This document shows positions 7,758-16,428 of a stretch of 64,000 nt of DNA, piece after piece. The notes under the pieces are model-generated. The model had not been told where the DNA came from. It searched no databases and saw nothing but the letters and a program-made list of their open reading frames with translations. The translations under genes and the position numbers were made by a program. Numbering within the stretch: position 1 is the stretch's first letter; each line of letters opens with the position of its first letter. This stretch comes from Actinosynnema pretiosum (GTDB taxonomy: Bacteria > Actinomycetota > Actinomycetes > Mycobacteriales > Pseudonocardiaceae): NCBI RefSeq assembly GCF_024171695.1, contig NZ_JAMTCF010000018.1, positions 62,001 to 126,000 on the forward strand, given 5' to 3'.

Positions 7758-8929
7758 GCCGGTCCCACCCCGAACGCGAGCACCGCGGCGTCGTCCTTGC
7801 CTCCGCCGCCTGCCAGCCGCTCGGTCAGCTCGTCCACCACGTCCCGCGCCGAGCCCGGCCGCACCCCGTCGAGCAGGTCGTCGCCGAGTCCGTCGGTGTG
7901 CAGCACGAGCACGTCGCCCGCCGCGAGCCTGGCGGTGCGGCGGGTGAACCTGGGCGCGGCCAGCAGCCCCACCAGCTGCGCGCCGGGCGTGTGCAGCACC
8001 TCCACGGCGCCGTCCGCGCGCACCACCAGCGCGGGCGGGTGGCCGCCGCTGGCCAGCGCCACCGCGAACCCGTCGTCGGTGGGGCGCAGCACGCCCACCA
8101 CGGCCGTGCAGAACTCCGGCACCCCGTCGCGCTGCCCGCGCAGCACCTCGTTCAGCCTGCCCAGCGCCGCCGACGGGCCGGACTCGGTGATCGCGGCCCC
8201 GCGCAGCGCGTACCTGGCCACCGAGGTCAGCTCGGCCGCTGCGGGGCCGCGCCCGCTGACGTCGCCGACGAAGAACCCCAGCCGGTCGCCGCCGCACAGC
8301 GGGTACACGTCGTAGAAGTCGCCGCCGACCTCGTCGGAGTTCGCCGCGCGGTAGTGCGAGGCCACCTCCAGGCCCGGCAGCGACGGCAGGGTCGGTGGCA
8401 GCAGGGTGCGGCGCAGCGCCTCGGTGAGCCTGCGGTGGTGTTCGCGGTCCCGCTCGGCCTCCTGCCTGGCCCGCACCAGCTCCCGCTCGTACGAGCGGCG
8501 CTCCCGCGCGTCGAACACGGTCAGCCGGATCAGCTGCTGCTGCCCGTCCGAGCCGTTCTTGGCCTTCGCGGTCACCAGCACCGGCAGCCGCTGCCCGTCG
8601 GCGGCGACCAGGTCCAGCGCGATCTCCCTGGCCTCGCCGTGCATCCGCAGCATCGGCGCGTAGTGCGTCTCGTGGTACAGCTTGCCGCCCACGGTCAGCA
8701 GGTCCACCAGGTACCGGCGGCCCACCAGCTCCTCGCGGCGGTAGCCGAGCCAGTCCAGCAGCGTCGAGTTGACCTTGGCTATCTCGCCGTCCAGCAGCGT
8801 GGACAGGTACCCGCAGGGCGCGTGGTCGTACAGGTCCTCGACGCTGTCCTCCAGCAGCGCGGAGAACGCGACGGCGGCCTCGTCGCCGTCGAGGTCCGGC
8901 ACCACGCGCTGGTCGGTGGGTCGGGTCAC
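7754..8929 (-). CDS. rsbP: PAS-PP2C phosphatase (RsbP-like)
   Basis: The 391-residue protein has an N-terminal PAS domain (about residues 30-145, with GYLSTLLDGEIAKVNSTLLD), a helical linker ending TEALRRTLLPPTLPSLPGL, and a SpoIIE-type PP2C phosphatase domain. The metal-binding motifs DEVGGDFYDVY, VGDVSGRGPAAA, HTDGLGD and GGKDDAAV are all present. This PAS plus PP2C order and the preceding RsbQ-like hydrolase match the energy-stress branch of Bacillus SigB regulation, where RsbP with RsbQ dephosphorylates RsbV. The GTG start overlaps the hydrolase stop, and the gene's stop overlaps the STAS start, so the three proteins are made in a fixed ratio. Confidence 0.88.
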   Translation of the reverse strand: MTRPTDQRVVPDLDGDEAAVAFSALLEDSVEDLYDHAPCGYLSTLLDGEIAKVNSTLLDWLGYRREELVGRRYLVDLLTVGGKLYHETHYAPMLRMHGEAREIALDLVAADGQRLPVLVTAKAKNGSDGQQQLIRLTVFDARERRSYERELVRARQEAERDREHHRRLTEALRRTLLPPTLPSLPGLEVASHYRAANSDEVGGDFYDVYPLCGGDRLGFFVGDVSGRGPAAAELTSVARYALRGAAITESGPSAALGRLNEVLRGQRDGVPEFCTAVVGVLRPTDDGFAVALASGGHPPALVVRADGAVEVLHTPGAQLVGLLAAPRFTRRTARLAAGDVLVLHTDGLGDDLLDGVRPGSARDVVDELTERLAGGGGKDDAAVLAFGVGPA

Positions 8930-9789
8930 GGCTGGCTCCTCCCCGGCTGCTCGGCCAGGAATCCGCGGATGGCGTCGGTGGTCGCCTCGGGGGCGCTCAG
9001 GTTCGGGCAGTGCCCGGTGGCGTCGAGCAGCACCATGCGCGCGCCGGGGATCGCGTCGCGCACGTACGCGCCGATCCGCTGGTCGGCGATCACGTCGTTG
9101 CGGCACTGCAGGACCAGCGTGGGCAGCGACACGGCGGGCAGGTCGGCCCGGTTGTCGGAGGTGAAGGTGACCCGCGCGAAGTGCCTGGCGATCGCCGGGT
9201 CGGTGCGGCAGAAGCTCTCGGTCAGCTCCTCGCCCAGCTCGGGGCGGTCCGGGTTGCCCATGATCGCCGGGGCCATGGCGGCGGACCAGCCGAGGTAGTT
9301 GCTGTCGAGGGACTCCAGGAGCTCCTCGATGTCCGCCGGGCTGAAGCCGCCACGGTAGTCCTCGTCGTCCACGTAGCGCGGCGACGGGCAGACCAGCACC
9401 AGCGCGCCGAAGCGGGACGGGTCGCGGTTGGCGGCGAGCACGCCGATCATGGCGCTGACCGAGTGGCCGACGAACACCGCGTCGCGCAGGTCCAGGTCCG
9501 CCAGGACCTCCAGCACGTCGGTGGCGTACCCCTCTAACGTGTCGTACTTGTCGCGCCGGTAGGCGGTCAGGTCCGACTTGCCCGCGCCGACGTGGTCGAA
9601 CAGCACCACGGGGTGCTCGGCCTCGAACGCCGGGGCCACCAGGCGCCACATGTTCTGGTCGCAGCCGAAGCCGTGGGAGAAGACCACTGGCCGACCGGTC
9701 GGCGAGCCGGTGACCAGCACGTTGTTCCTGCTGCGGATGTTCATGAGCGGGAAGTATCTCATTGCGCCGTTCGCTTGGGACGACATCAC
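8926..9789 (-). CDS. rsbQ: Alpha/beta hydrolase, RsbQ-like
   Basis: A 287-residue alpha/beta hydrolase with the nucleophile elbow VFVGHSVSAMIGVLAANRDP, the acid region LVLQCRNDVIAD and catalytic His in LLDATGHCPNLSAPE. The GHSVSAMIG elbow and segments around YRGGFSPADIEELL and STDP-like FCRTDPAIARHFAR agree with Bacillus RsbQ, whose closed hydrophobic pocket is needed to activate RsbP. It is also related to plant DAD2/D14 receptors. Gene order rsbQ, rsbP, STAS and the 4-bp overlap reinforce the call. The start is uncertain: GTG 9789 or ATG 9786 follow AGGA, while ATG codons at about 9760 and 9744 would give an N-terminus closer to RsbQ. Confidence 0.88.
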   Translation of the reverse strand: MMSSQANGAMRYFPLMNIRSRNNVLVTGSPTGRPVVFSHGFGCDQNMWRLVAPAFEAEHPVVLFDHVGAGKSDLTAYRRDKYDTLEGYATDVLEVLADLDLRDAVFVGHSVSAMIGVLAANRDPSRFGALVLVCPSPRYVDDEDYRGGFSPADIEELLESLDSNYLGWSAAMAPAIMGNPDRPELGEELTESFCRTDPAIARHFARVTFTSDNRADLPAVSLPTLVLQCRNDVIADQRIGAYVRDAIPGARMVLLDATGHCPNLSAPEATTDAIRGFLAEQPGRSQP

Positions 9790-9978
9790 TCGTTCGTCCT
9801 AACATCGGCACGAACGGGTAGATCCTTGAGGGGCTAGGGCATTTCTTGGTCACGGGGAATTGCGGATAGGTGGGGCATCCCCCGTGCGGGTGGGTGAAGT
9901 GCGGTCACGAAAGAGGGGTGCTCACCCGAACGAGTAGTCCTACCGATGCTCCGGGGCTGGCCGGATCGCCACGATGAT

Positions 9979-10394
9979 CACATGCCCCCTGGGCGGAACC
10001 TGCTGGTGCACCTGCTCTGCTTCGCGGTGTCGGCGGGGCTGGCGCTGGCCCCCCTCTTCCCGATGAGCGAGGAGATGACCTTCGGGGATTGCTGTTCCTC
10101 GGGTTCCTGCTGTGGGTGCTGTCGGTGCCGAGCACCGTCGCGGCCGGGATGCGGCGGCGTGGTCGGCTCGACGCGAACGTGGTGCTGCCGCTGCTGCTCC
10201 TGTCCGGCGCGCTGGTCCTCGCCGCCGTGCTGTTCTCCTGGCCGCACGTCCCGGCGGGACCGCTCGACATCGGCGACGCGGGCCGGGTGGGGCTGCTGAT
10301 CTCCGTGTTCGGCGTTCCGCTCCTGCTGGCCTGGGTCGTGTTCGAGGTGCTGGCGGCGCGCCTGGACCGGGGGGACCGGCCGCTGGTGCGGTGA
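9979..10394 (+). pseudogene. Small membrane protein gene split by an apparent 1-bp frameshift
   Basis: An ATG reading frame opens MPPGRNLLVHLLCFAVSAGL and runs to MSEEMTFG near 10085. There it loses sense, while the +1 frame continues seamlessly with LLFLGFLLWVLSVPST to the TGA at 10394. One extra G in the run TTCGGGG at 10081-10087 restores a single frame of 138 residues (417 nt) with about four transmembrane helices. It is either a real slippage mutation or a sequencing error in the G run. The function of the intact protein is unknown. The aminoglycoside-phosphotransferase-like gene follows 18 bp downstream. Confidence 0.65.
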
Positions 10395-10412
10395 CGCCGC
10401 GATGATGATCGG

Positions 10413-11135
10413 GTGGACGAGGTCGAGGTGGTCGTCGCGCACCACGAGCGGGCGACGTTGCGGGTCGGTGGGGTGTTCCTGAAGGTCGACGCCGACCGGG
10501 CGCGGGCGGACGTCGAGGTCGCGGCGATGGGGCTCGCCCCGGTGCCCACGCCCGAGGTGCTGTGGCGCAGGCCGCCGGTGCTGGCGCTCGGCGCGCTCCG
10601 GGGCGCGGCGCTGGCCCGGATGGGGGAGCCGTCGAGCGCGCCCGCTTCGGCGTGGGCGGCGGTGGGCGCGATGGCGCGGGCGCTGCACGACGCGCCGCCG
10701 CCGTGGCCGGGGCGCTCGGCGGAGGAGGTGGCGGCGGAGGTCGACGGGGTGTGCGCGTGGCTGGTGGACAACGGCGTGCTGTCCACCGACGTGGTCGCGC
10801 GGGCGGTGAGGGCCGCCGCTCCCGCGCTCCGGCCGTGGACGCCGGTGTTCACCCACGGCGACCTGCAGGTGGCCCACGTGTTCCTGGACGGCGACGAGGT
10901 GACGGGTGTGCTCGACTGGTCCGAGGCGGGTGGGGGAGACGCCGCCTACGACCTGGCCTCGTTGACGCTCGGGCACCCGGAGCGGCTCGGCGACCTCGTC
11001 GCCGGTTACGGGGACGTGGACCTCGACGTGGTCCGCGCCTGGTGGGCGGCGCGGAGCCTGAAGGCGATCCGGTGGCTGGTCGAGCACGGGATCGAGCCCG
11101 CGCCGGAGCTGGCGGTGCTCAGCCGCCTGGGCTGA
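10413..11135 (+). CDS. Aminoglycoside phosphotransferase (APH)-family kinase
   Basis: A 240-residue protein with the APH/choline-kinase catalytic block FTHGDLQVAHVFLD, in which HGD-x-x-x-x-H replaces the usual HGDxxxxN. The metal-binding block GVLDWSEAGGGDAAYDLASL follows. The N-terminal lobe is short and has FLKVDADRARADVEVAAM as the lysine-containing nucleotide-binding strand. It probably phosphorylates a small hydroxylated molecule, but this large family gives no specific substrate. The start is GTG, with no strong ribosome-binding site. A strong bidirectional terminator separates it from the convergent mannosidase gene. Confidence 0.8.
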   Translation: MDEVEVVVAHHERATLRVGGVFLKVDADRARADVEVAAMGLAPVPTPEVLWRRPPVLALGALRGAALARMGEPSSAPASAWAAVGAMARALHDAPPPWPGRSAEEVAAEVDGVCAWLVDNGVLSTDVVARAVRAAAPALRPWTPVFTHGDLQVAHVFLDGDEVTGVLDWSEAGGGDAAYDLASLTLGHPERLGDLVAGYGDVDLDVVRAWWAARSLKAIRWLVEHGIEPAPELAVLSRLG

Positions 11136-11138
11136 GCA

Positions 11139-11186
11139 GCTCGCGCCGGGCGGTCCCGCCACCGAGGGGGACCGCCCGGCGCGAGC
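11139..11186. terminator. Bidirectional terminator hairpin
   Basis: A perfect 19-bp inverted repeat (GCTCGCGCCGGGCGGTCCC and its complement, 11139-11157 and 11168-11186) with a 10-nt loop fills the 53-bp gap between two convergent genes. It is the most stable simple hairpin I see in the window and can serve both strands. Confidence 0.9.
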
Positions 11187-11188
11187 GG

Positions 11189-14100
11189 TCAGCCCGTCGC
11201 CACCGCGAACACGTGCAGGCCGTCGTCCACCGGCAGCACCACCGCCGCGATCCGCTTGCCCTCCGGCGCGGTGTACGGCTTCGTCGCGAAGATGTGCGTC
11301 GCCACCGACTCGTTCCCGCCGCCCGACTGGTTCCGGTACGGCGTCGTCGCCACGACCACGTTCCCGTACGCGGGCGCCGACCCGCCGCCGCCGAGCGTCC
11401 AGTCGCTGAAGCCGAGCTGCGTCGTCGCGGTGGTCCCGTCGGTGAACTCCACCACCGCGTCCTTGGCCCGCTGCCCGTTCGTCGCCGACCCGACGAACGC
11501 CAGCCGCGTCCCCTCGGCGGTGATCCGCTGCTTGTTCGCCACCGCGTTGTCCGGCAGTCCGGCGGGGGAGTCCGGCCAGGTGAACGCCAGGCCGTCGACC
11601 GATCCGGTCCCGCCCGCGACGAGTCCGGCCGCCGCGAGGGCCTGCCGCGAGTAGCTGTACCCGCCGCCGTCGAAGTCCGCCGCGCCGGTCGCGTCGTCGG
11701 AGATCCCGGCGTTGTCCACGGCCGCGAGCATCGAGTCCTCCGGCGCGACCTTCACCACCAGCGGCAGCTCCACCGGTTCCGCGCCCGCCACCAGCACCCG
11801 CACCGAAGCCGGGTAGAAGCCCCGCGCGGCGTCCGGCGCGGCCGTCACGGTGAACTCGGACCCCGTCACCGGGCCGAACTCCAGCCCCGGCGGCCCGGAC
11901 ACCTCGTAGCGCACCTCGGGATCGCCGTCGTACAACCGGGTCTTGACGATCCGCGCGGTCAGCGTCCCGCCGGGCTGCACCACCGGGGCGCCCGGCTCCA
12001 CGGCGAAGTGGAACGGCTGGTCGTGCCTGATCGGCTTCTCGCCCTGCCGGAACGACGGCGGCGCGTCAGCGGCCCCCGTGCCCCACGTGGTGGGCGTCGT
12101 GGACAGGGTGAAGTCCAGCTTCCCGCCGCGCCGCACCAGCGAGTCGTCGACCCAGGTCCTGGTGCTGGCCCGACCGTTGACCTTCAGCGCGCGCACGTAC
12201 TTGGTCTGCGCCGACGCCCCCGGCGCGGTGATCCGGATGTCCCGGCCGCCGTCCCGGTGGATCGTCGCCGAGGTGAACAGCGGCGCGGACAGCACCAGCT
12301 CGGCCCGCGACGGCACCTGCGGGTACAGGCCCAGCGCGGCGAACACGAACCACGACGACATCGCGCCGAGGTCGTCGTTGCCCGGAATCCCGCCCGGCCC
12401 GGTGGTCCACAGGGTGTTCACGACCTCCCGCACGGTCTCCTGGGTCTTCGCGGGCCGACCGGTGTAGTTGTACAGCCACGGCACGTTCAGCGACGGCTCG
12501 TTGTCCAGCTCCGACTTCGCCCCGCCGTGCTTGGAGAGCGCCCAGCTCCCGTCCGCGTCGTGGAAGAAGTCGTCCAGCCGCCGGTTCACCCGCTCCGCGC
12601 CGCCGAGCGACTCCACCAGCCCGGCCACGTTGTGCGGCACCATCCAGGTGTACTGGGCGCTGCTGCCCTCCACGAACCCGTTGCCGGTGTCCGGGGTGAA
12701 GCCGGGCGCCCACTCGCCGCTCTCGTCCCGGTTGCGGACGTACCCGCCGGTGCTGTGCGCCACCGGGTCGTAGTTGTTCTGCCACCACTGGGCCCGCTCG
12801 GCGAACCGCCGCGCCGTCGCCCGGTCGCCGGTGCGCTCGGCGAGCTGGCTCAGCGCGAAGTCCGCCCCGGACACCTCCAGGGTCTCGGCCGCGCCACCCC
12901 AGGCGTTCGACACCGACGGCATGTAGTTCAGCCGCAGGTACTTGTCGAGCGAGGGCCGCTGCCCGACCGACATGACCGCCCAGCCCTCCTTGCTCAGGTC
13001 CAGCGCGGTGGGCGTGGTGGCGGCCTTGACGAGCGACTTCGTCGCGGCCCGGACGTCGAACCTCTCGCCGCCGAACGCGAGGATGCCCGCGAGGGCCTGG
13101 GCGGACGGGTCGCCGCTCATCACGTGCGTGCCGCCGGAGGCGTGCGTCCAGCGGTCCCAGACGCCGTCGTTCTGCTCGGCCTGGTTCAGCAGCGACTGGG
13201 CGATGTCCGAGCCCACGTCCGGTTCGAGCAGGGTGAGCAGCTGGACCTGCGAGCGGTAGACGTCCCAGCCGGAGAACGTGGCGTACTGGGCCTTCTGCCG
13301 CCCGGACACCTTGCGCGCCCTGCCGTCGAAGCCCGCGTACCGGCCGTCCACGTCGCTGAACACGTTGGGGTGCAACAAGGAGTGGTAGAGCGCGGTGTAG
13401 AACTTGGTCCGGTCGGCGTCCGAGCCGCCGCCCACCTCGACCTTGCGCAACTGGTCCTGCCAGGCGCGGTAGGCGTCGTCCCGCAGGTCCTCGAACGGCC
13501 TGCCGGTGTTCTCCGCGCGCAGGTTGCGCAGCGCCCCGTCCTGGCTGACGTACGAGATCCCGACCCGCACGCCCACCGTCGAGCCGGGCTCGAAGCCGAG
13601 GTACGCGCCGGAGCCCTTGCCCAGCACGGGCCAGCCGTTCGTGCCGTAGGTGGTGCCGCCGCGCGCCGAGGTCGAACCGGGGGTGACGGTCGTGTCGGTC
13701 CAGGTGCCGGTGCCGGTGAACGGGCGGTCGAACTCCAGGGCGAAGTGCAGGGTGTAGTAGCTGCGCCTGCCCGCCTGGTTGATGTAGCCGCAGAAGTTGC
13801 CGCTGGTCACCGAGCCGGTGACGGTGCGCCTGGCCGCGTCCACGGTCGTGCTCGCGTCGCTGCTGCCCACCTGCGACTTGGCGGTGTTCACCAGCACCGT
13901 GGCCGGTTTCCCCGCCGGGAAGGTGAAGCGGCCCGCGCCGGTGCGGGCGGTCGCGGTCAGCTCCACCTGCGCTCCGGACTTCAGCCGCACGTCGTAGCGG
14001 CCGGGCTTCGCGGTCTCGTCGGCGTGCGCGAAGTCGCTGGCGTACAGCGCGTCGGTGGCGTCCGAGGCCGGGCTGGTGGTGACCTCGCCGACGTGCGGGA

Positions 14101-14434
14101 AGATCGGCACGTCGCCCGACCCGCCCGCGCACCCGGTGCCGGACATGTGGGTGAGGCTGAAGCCGCGCAGCCGGGTCGCGTCGTGCCGGTAGCCGCCTGG
14201 CGCGGCGGCGCGCAGGGTGTTGCCGCGCGTGCCCTCGGGGCTGAAGGAGAACATGCCGAACGGCAGCACCGCGCCGGGGAAGGTGTTGCCCAGGTTGGTG
14301 GTGCCGATCAGCGGGTCGACGTGGGCTGCGGGATCGGGGACGACCAGGGGTGCGGGCTGGGCGGCGACCGGGGTCGCCATCGTGGCGGTGAGGACCGCCG
14401 CGAGCGCGGTGACCAGTGCTCCTCTTGGGTGCAT
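11189..14434 (-). CDS. Secreted GH92 alpha-1,2-mannosidase
   Basis: The 1081-residue protein has a signal peptide (MHPRGALVTALAAVLTATMA, cleavage near VAA-QP). The GH92 body carries the family blocks HVDPLIGTTNLGNTFPGAV, FSLTHMSGTGCAGG, NEPSLNVPWLYNYTGRP and PGNDDLGAMSSWFVFAALGL. GH92 enzymes are calcium-dependent exo-alpha-mannosidases acting on N-glycans, fungal mannan or related glycans. After about residue 770 there is an immunoglobulin-like NEW3-type region, then a C-terminal domain of about 150 residues (VDNAGISDDATGAADFDGGG) of the kind that acts as a sugar-binding module. The ATG was chosen because it begins the signal peptide. It is extracellular and probably nutritional. No transporter gene lies next to it. 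Confidence 0.93.
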   Translation of the reverse strand: MHPRGALVTALAAVLTATMATPVAAQPAPLVVPDPAAHVDPLIGTTNLGNTFPGAVLPFGMFSFSPEGTRGNTLRAAAPGGYRHDATRLRGFSLTHMSGTGCAGGSGDVPIFPHVGEVTTSPASDATDALYASDFAHADETAKPGRYDVRLKSGAQVELTATARTGAGRFTFPAGKPATVLVNTAKSQVGSSDASTTVDAARRTVTGSVTSGNFCGYINQAGRRSYYTLHFALEFDRPFTGTGTWTDTTVTPGSTSARGGTTYGTNGWPVLGKGSGAYLGFEPGSTVGVRVGISYVSQDGALRNLRAENTGRPFEDLRDDAYRAWQDQLRKVEVGGGSDADRTKFYTALYHSLLHPNVFSDVDGRYAGFDGRARKVSGRQKAQYATFSGWDVYRSQVQLLTLLEPDVGSDIAQSLLNQAEQNDGVWDRWTHASGGTHVMSGDPSAQALAGILAFGGERFDVRAATKSLVKAATTPTALDLSKEGWAVMSVGQRPSLDKYLRLNYMPSVSNAWGGAAETLEVSGADFALSQLAERTGDRATARRFAERAQWWQNNYDPVAHSTGGYVRNRDESGEWAPGFTPDTGNGFVEGSSAQYTWMVPHNVAGLVESLGGAERVNRRLDDFFHDADGSWALSKHGGAKSELDNEPSLNVPWLYNYTGRPAKTQETVREVVNTLWTTGPGGIPGNDDLGAMSSWFVFAALGLYPQVPSRAELVLSAPLFTSATIHRDGGRDIRITAPGASAQTKYVRALKVNGRASTRTWVDDSLVRRGGKLDFTLSTTPTTWGTGAADAPPSFRQGEKPIRHDQPFHFAVEPGAPVVQPGGTLTARIVKTRLYDGDPEVRYEVSGPPGLEFGPVTGSEFTVTAAPDAARGFYPASVRVLVAGAEPVELPLVVKVAPEDSMLAAVDNAGISDDATGAADFDGGGYSYSRQALAAAGLVAGGTGSVDGLAFTWPDSPAGLPDNAVANKQRITAEGTRLAFVGSATNGQRAKDAVVEFTDGTTATTQLGFSDWTLGGGGSAPAYGNVVVATTPYRNQSGGGNESVATHIFATKPYTAPEGKRIAAVVLPVDDGLHVFAVATG

Positions 14435-14581
14435 GGTCCTCGAACGTACTGAGAGTGCGCGGCTGTACCCAGAGCGTGAGCGTGTTCTGTCGTCAACCGG
14501 ACAGGTGGTGCTGCGGGCGGGGCGACGATTCTTGCGCTCCCCGTGCAACCCGCGGCGGCCGAGGGCCGCTATCTGAAGATC

Positions 14582-15274
14582 ATGAGAACCCTCAAGCTCT
14601 CCGCCGCCACCGGGCTGGCCGTGCTGCTCGGCGCCGGGCTGGCGGGCGGCGTCGCGCTGGCGCAGCCGTCGTCGACGGCACCGGCGGCCACCCCGTCCTC
14701 CACGGCCCCGGCGGCGACGCCGTCCTCCACCCCGGCGGCCACCCCGTCCTCGACGCCCGCGCCGACGGGCTACAGCGTCACGCCGTGGCTGTCCGCGAAC
14801 ATCCGCGAGTGCCCGTACACGTCCTGCGAAGTCGTCGGCCGGACCACCGTGGAGCAGGCGCTGCCCGCGTACTGCTGGACGCACGGCCAGACGATCACCG
14901 ACTACGGCATCACCAACGACGTCTGGGTCGCGGTCGGCTTCGGCCCGTCCGGCAGGCGGCACTACGTCAGCGCCGTGTACCTCAGCGGTGACGAGCGCGG
15001 CAACCTGCCCGCCCACCTGACCTGCGGTCCGATCCTGGTGCCGCCGGTGCCGAGCGCCAGCCCGACGCCGACGCGCGGGACCGTGGTCCTGCCCACGCCG
15101 TCCAGCGTGCCCAGGGCCGAGCCCGCCCCGTCCAGTTCCGCTCAGCCGCAGCAGGTCCCGGCCAGTTCCATCCAGCCGGAGCCCGCCCAGTCGAGCGTTC
15201 CCCAGGCCGAGCCCGCGCCGTCGAGCTCCGTCCAGCCGGAGCCCGCGCCGTCCAGCACCGCCCCGGCCAACTGA
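14582..15274 (+). CDS. Secreted SH3-like protein with Pro/Ser/Thr repeat tails
   Basis: A 230-residue protein with signal peptide MRTLKLSAATGLAVLLGAGL and cleavage near ALA-QP. An ATPSST repeat linker (about residues 25-60) precedes a compact domain (about 60-145) with four cysteines: RECPYTSCEVV, YCWTHGQ and HLTCGP. This looks like a bacterial SH3-type fold that could bind cell wall. The C-terminal 85 residues are repeats of the type AEPAPSSSxQPEP. The ATG at the signal peptide is preferred over an upstream in-frame start. Extracellular; function unknown. Confidence 0.75.
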   Translation: MRTLKLSAATGLAVLLGAGLAGGVALAQPSSTAPAATPSSTAPAATPSSTPAATPSSTPAPTGYSVTPWLSANIRECPYTSCEVVGRTTVEQALPAYCWTHGQTITDYGITNDVWVAVGFGPSGRRHYVSAVYLSGDERGNLPAHLTCGPILVPPVPSASPTPTRGTVVLPTPSSVPRAEPAPSSSAQPQQVPASSIQPEPAQSSVPQAEPAPSSSVQPEPAPSSTAPAN

Positions 15275-15298
15275 CCCCGGCGAGCTGACCCACCGCGA

Positions 15299-15340
15299 GC
15301 TGATCGCGGCGGGCTGATCGCGGCGGGCTGATCGCGGGGC
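15299..15340. repeat. 14-bp tandem repeat
   Basis: Three copies of GCTGATCGCGGCGG, the last slightly changed, lie in the short gap between two convergent genes. Confidence 0.7.
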
Positions 15341-15347
15341 GGCGGGA

Positions 15348-16388
15348 CTACCCGGTCCCGCCGCCCCACCGCCACGGCCCGCCCGCCAGGAACCCGTCCA
15401 GCACCCCGGTGTGCCCGCCGGGCAGCAGCGACTTGTCCCGCGCCCAGCCGTCGTCGTGGTACGTCGCCAGGTGCCGCTCCGCCGCGTCGCACACCAGCGT
15501 CACCACCCGCCCGCCACCGCGCTCGCGCAACCGCGCGGCCAGGTGCAGCGCGCCCCACAGGTTCGCCCCGGTCGACCCGCCCACCGCGAGCCCGGTCCGC
15601 GCCCTGGCCAGCCGCGCCCCGGCCACCGACGCCGCGTCCGGCACCGGGATCACCAGGTCCACCACCCCCGGCAGGAACCCCGGCCCCATCACCGGCCGCC
15701 CGATCCCCTCGATCCGCGACGGCATCCCGGTCGCGTAGTCGGCCGCCCCGGTCACCCAGCCGGGGAAGTGCGCCGAGCGCTCCGGGTCCACCACGGCCAG
15801 GCCCGTGCGCAGCCCGTGCGCCCGGATGTGCCTGCCCAGCGACGCGGACGTCGCCCCGGTCCCCGCGCCGACCACCACCCAGTCCGGCTCGCCCACCTGC
15901 GCGAACAGCTCGGCCGCCAGGTCGTCCCCGCGCCAGTCGACCACCCGCGCGGCGTTGGCCTGCTGGTCCAGGTGGTGCCCGCCCAGCTCGGCGGCGAGCC
16001 TGCGCGCCTCCTCGTGCACCCCGGCGGGCGGGGTGAAGAAGCGGGGGGTGAAGCCGGTGACCCGCCTCGGCCGCCCCGGCACGACCACCAGGTGCCGCAC
16101 GCCCAGCAGCCGGGCGAAGTGCGCCTGGGCGAGCGCCCCGGTGCCGCCGGTCGCCTCGACCACCACGCCGGACTCGGTGAGCTGGCCGGAGGCGATGGCG
16201 TGCCGGAACAGCGCGCGGGCCGAGCGGTGCTTCAGGGTGCCGGTGGGGTGCGCGGACTCGTCCTTGAGCAGCAGGTCGACGCCCCACTCCGGGGGCAGGT
16301 CGAAGCGCAGCACCGGGGTCGGCGCGGCGGCCACGCGCTCGGCGTCGAGCAGGGCCAGCGCCCGCGACGCCCACCGGTCGGAACCCAC
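15348..16388 (-). CDS. PLP-dependent cysteine synthase-like enzyme (fold type II)
   Basis: The 346-residue protein belongs to the cysteine synthase / cystathionine beta-synthase / threonine synthase fold. The PLP lysine is in HPTGTLKHRSA (about residue 53), the phosphate-binding loops are EATGGTGAL and GAGTGATSASLG, and GGSTGANLWGAL lies near the C-terminus. The substrate-binding loop is EATGGTG and not the SSGNTG of true cysteine synthases, so the substrate probably differs. These proteins are often annotated only as PLP-dependent lyases. The start is GTG. It is transcribed alone, away from the upstream TetR gene, with a 40-bp gap. Confidence 0.82.
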   Translation of the reverse strand: MGSDRWASRALALLDAERVAAAPTPVLRFDLPPEWGVDLLLKDESAHPTGTLKHRSARALFRHAIASGQLTESGVVVEATGGTGALAQAHFARLLGVRHLVVVPGRPRRVTGFTPRFFTPPAGVHEEARRLAAELGGHHLDQQANAARVVDWRGDDLAAELFAQVGEPDWVVVGAGTGATSASLGRHIRAHGLRTGLAVVDPERSAHFPGWVTGAADYATGMPSRIEGIGRPVMGPGFLPGVVDLVIPVPDAASVAGARLARARTGLAVGGSTGANLWGALHLAARLRERGGGRVVTLVCDAAERHLATYHDDGWARDKSLLPGGHTGVLDGFLAGGPWRWGGGTG

Positions 16389-16428
16389 ACCACCGGGTGT
16401 ACCACGGCGCGGGGCGGGGGTGGTCCGG

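Noticed and set aside
10562..14452. Very long open frame on the plus strand opposite the GH92 gene
   Set aside because: It is Arg/Gly/Pro-rich without domain signatures and mirrors the third-base GC of the real minus-strand gene. A shadow frame.
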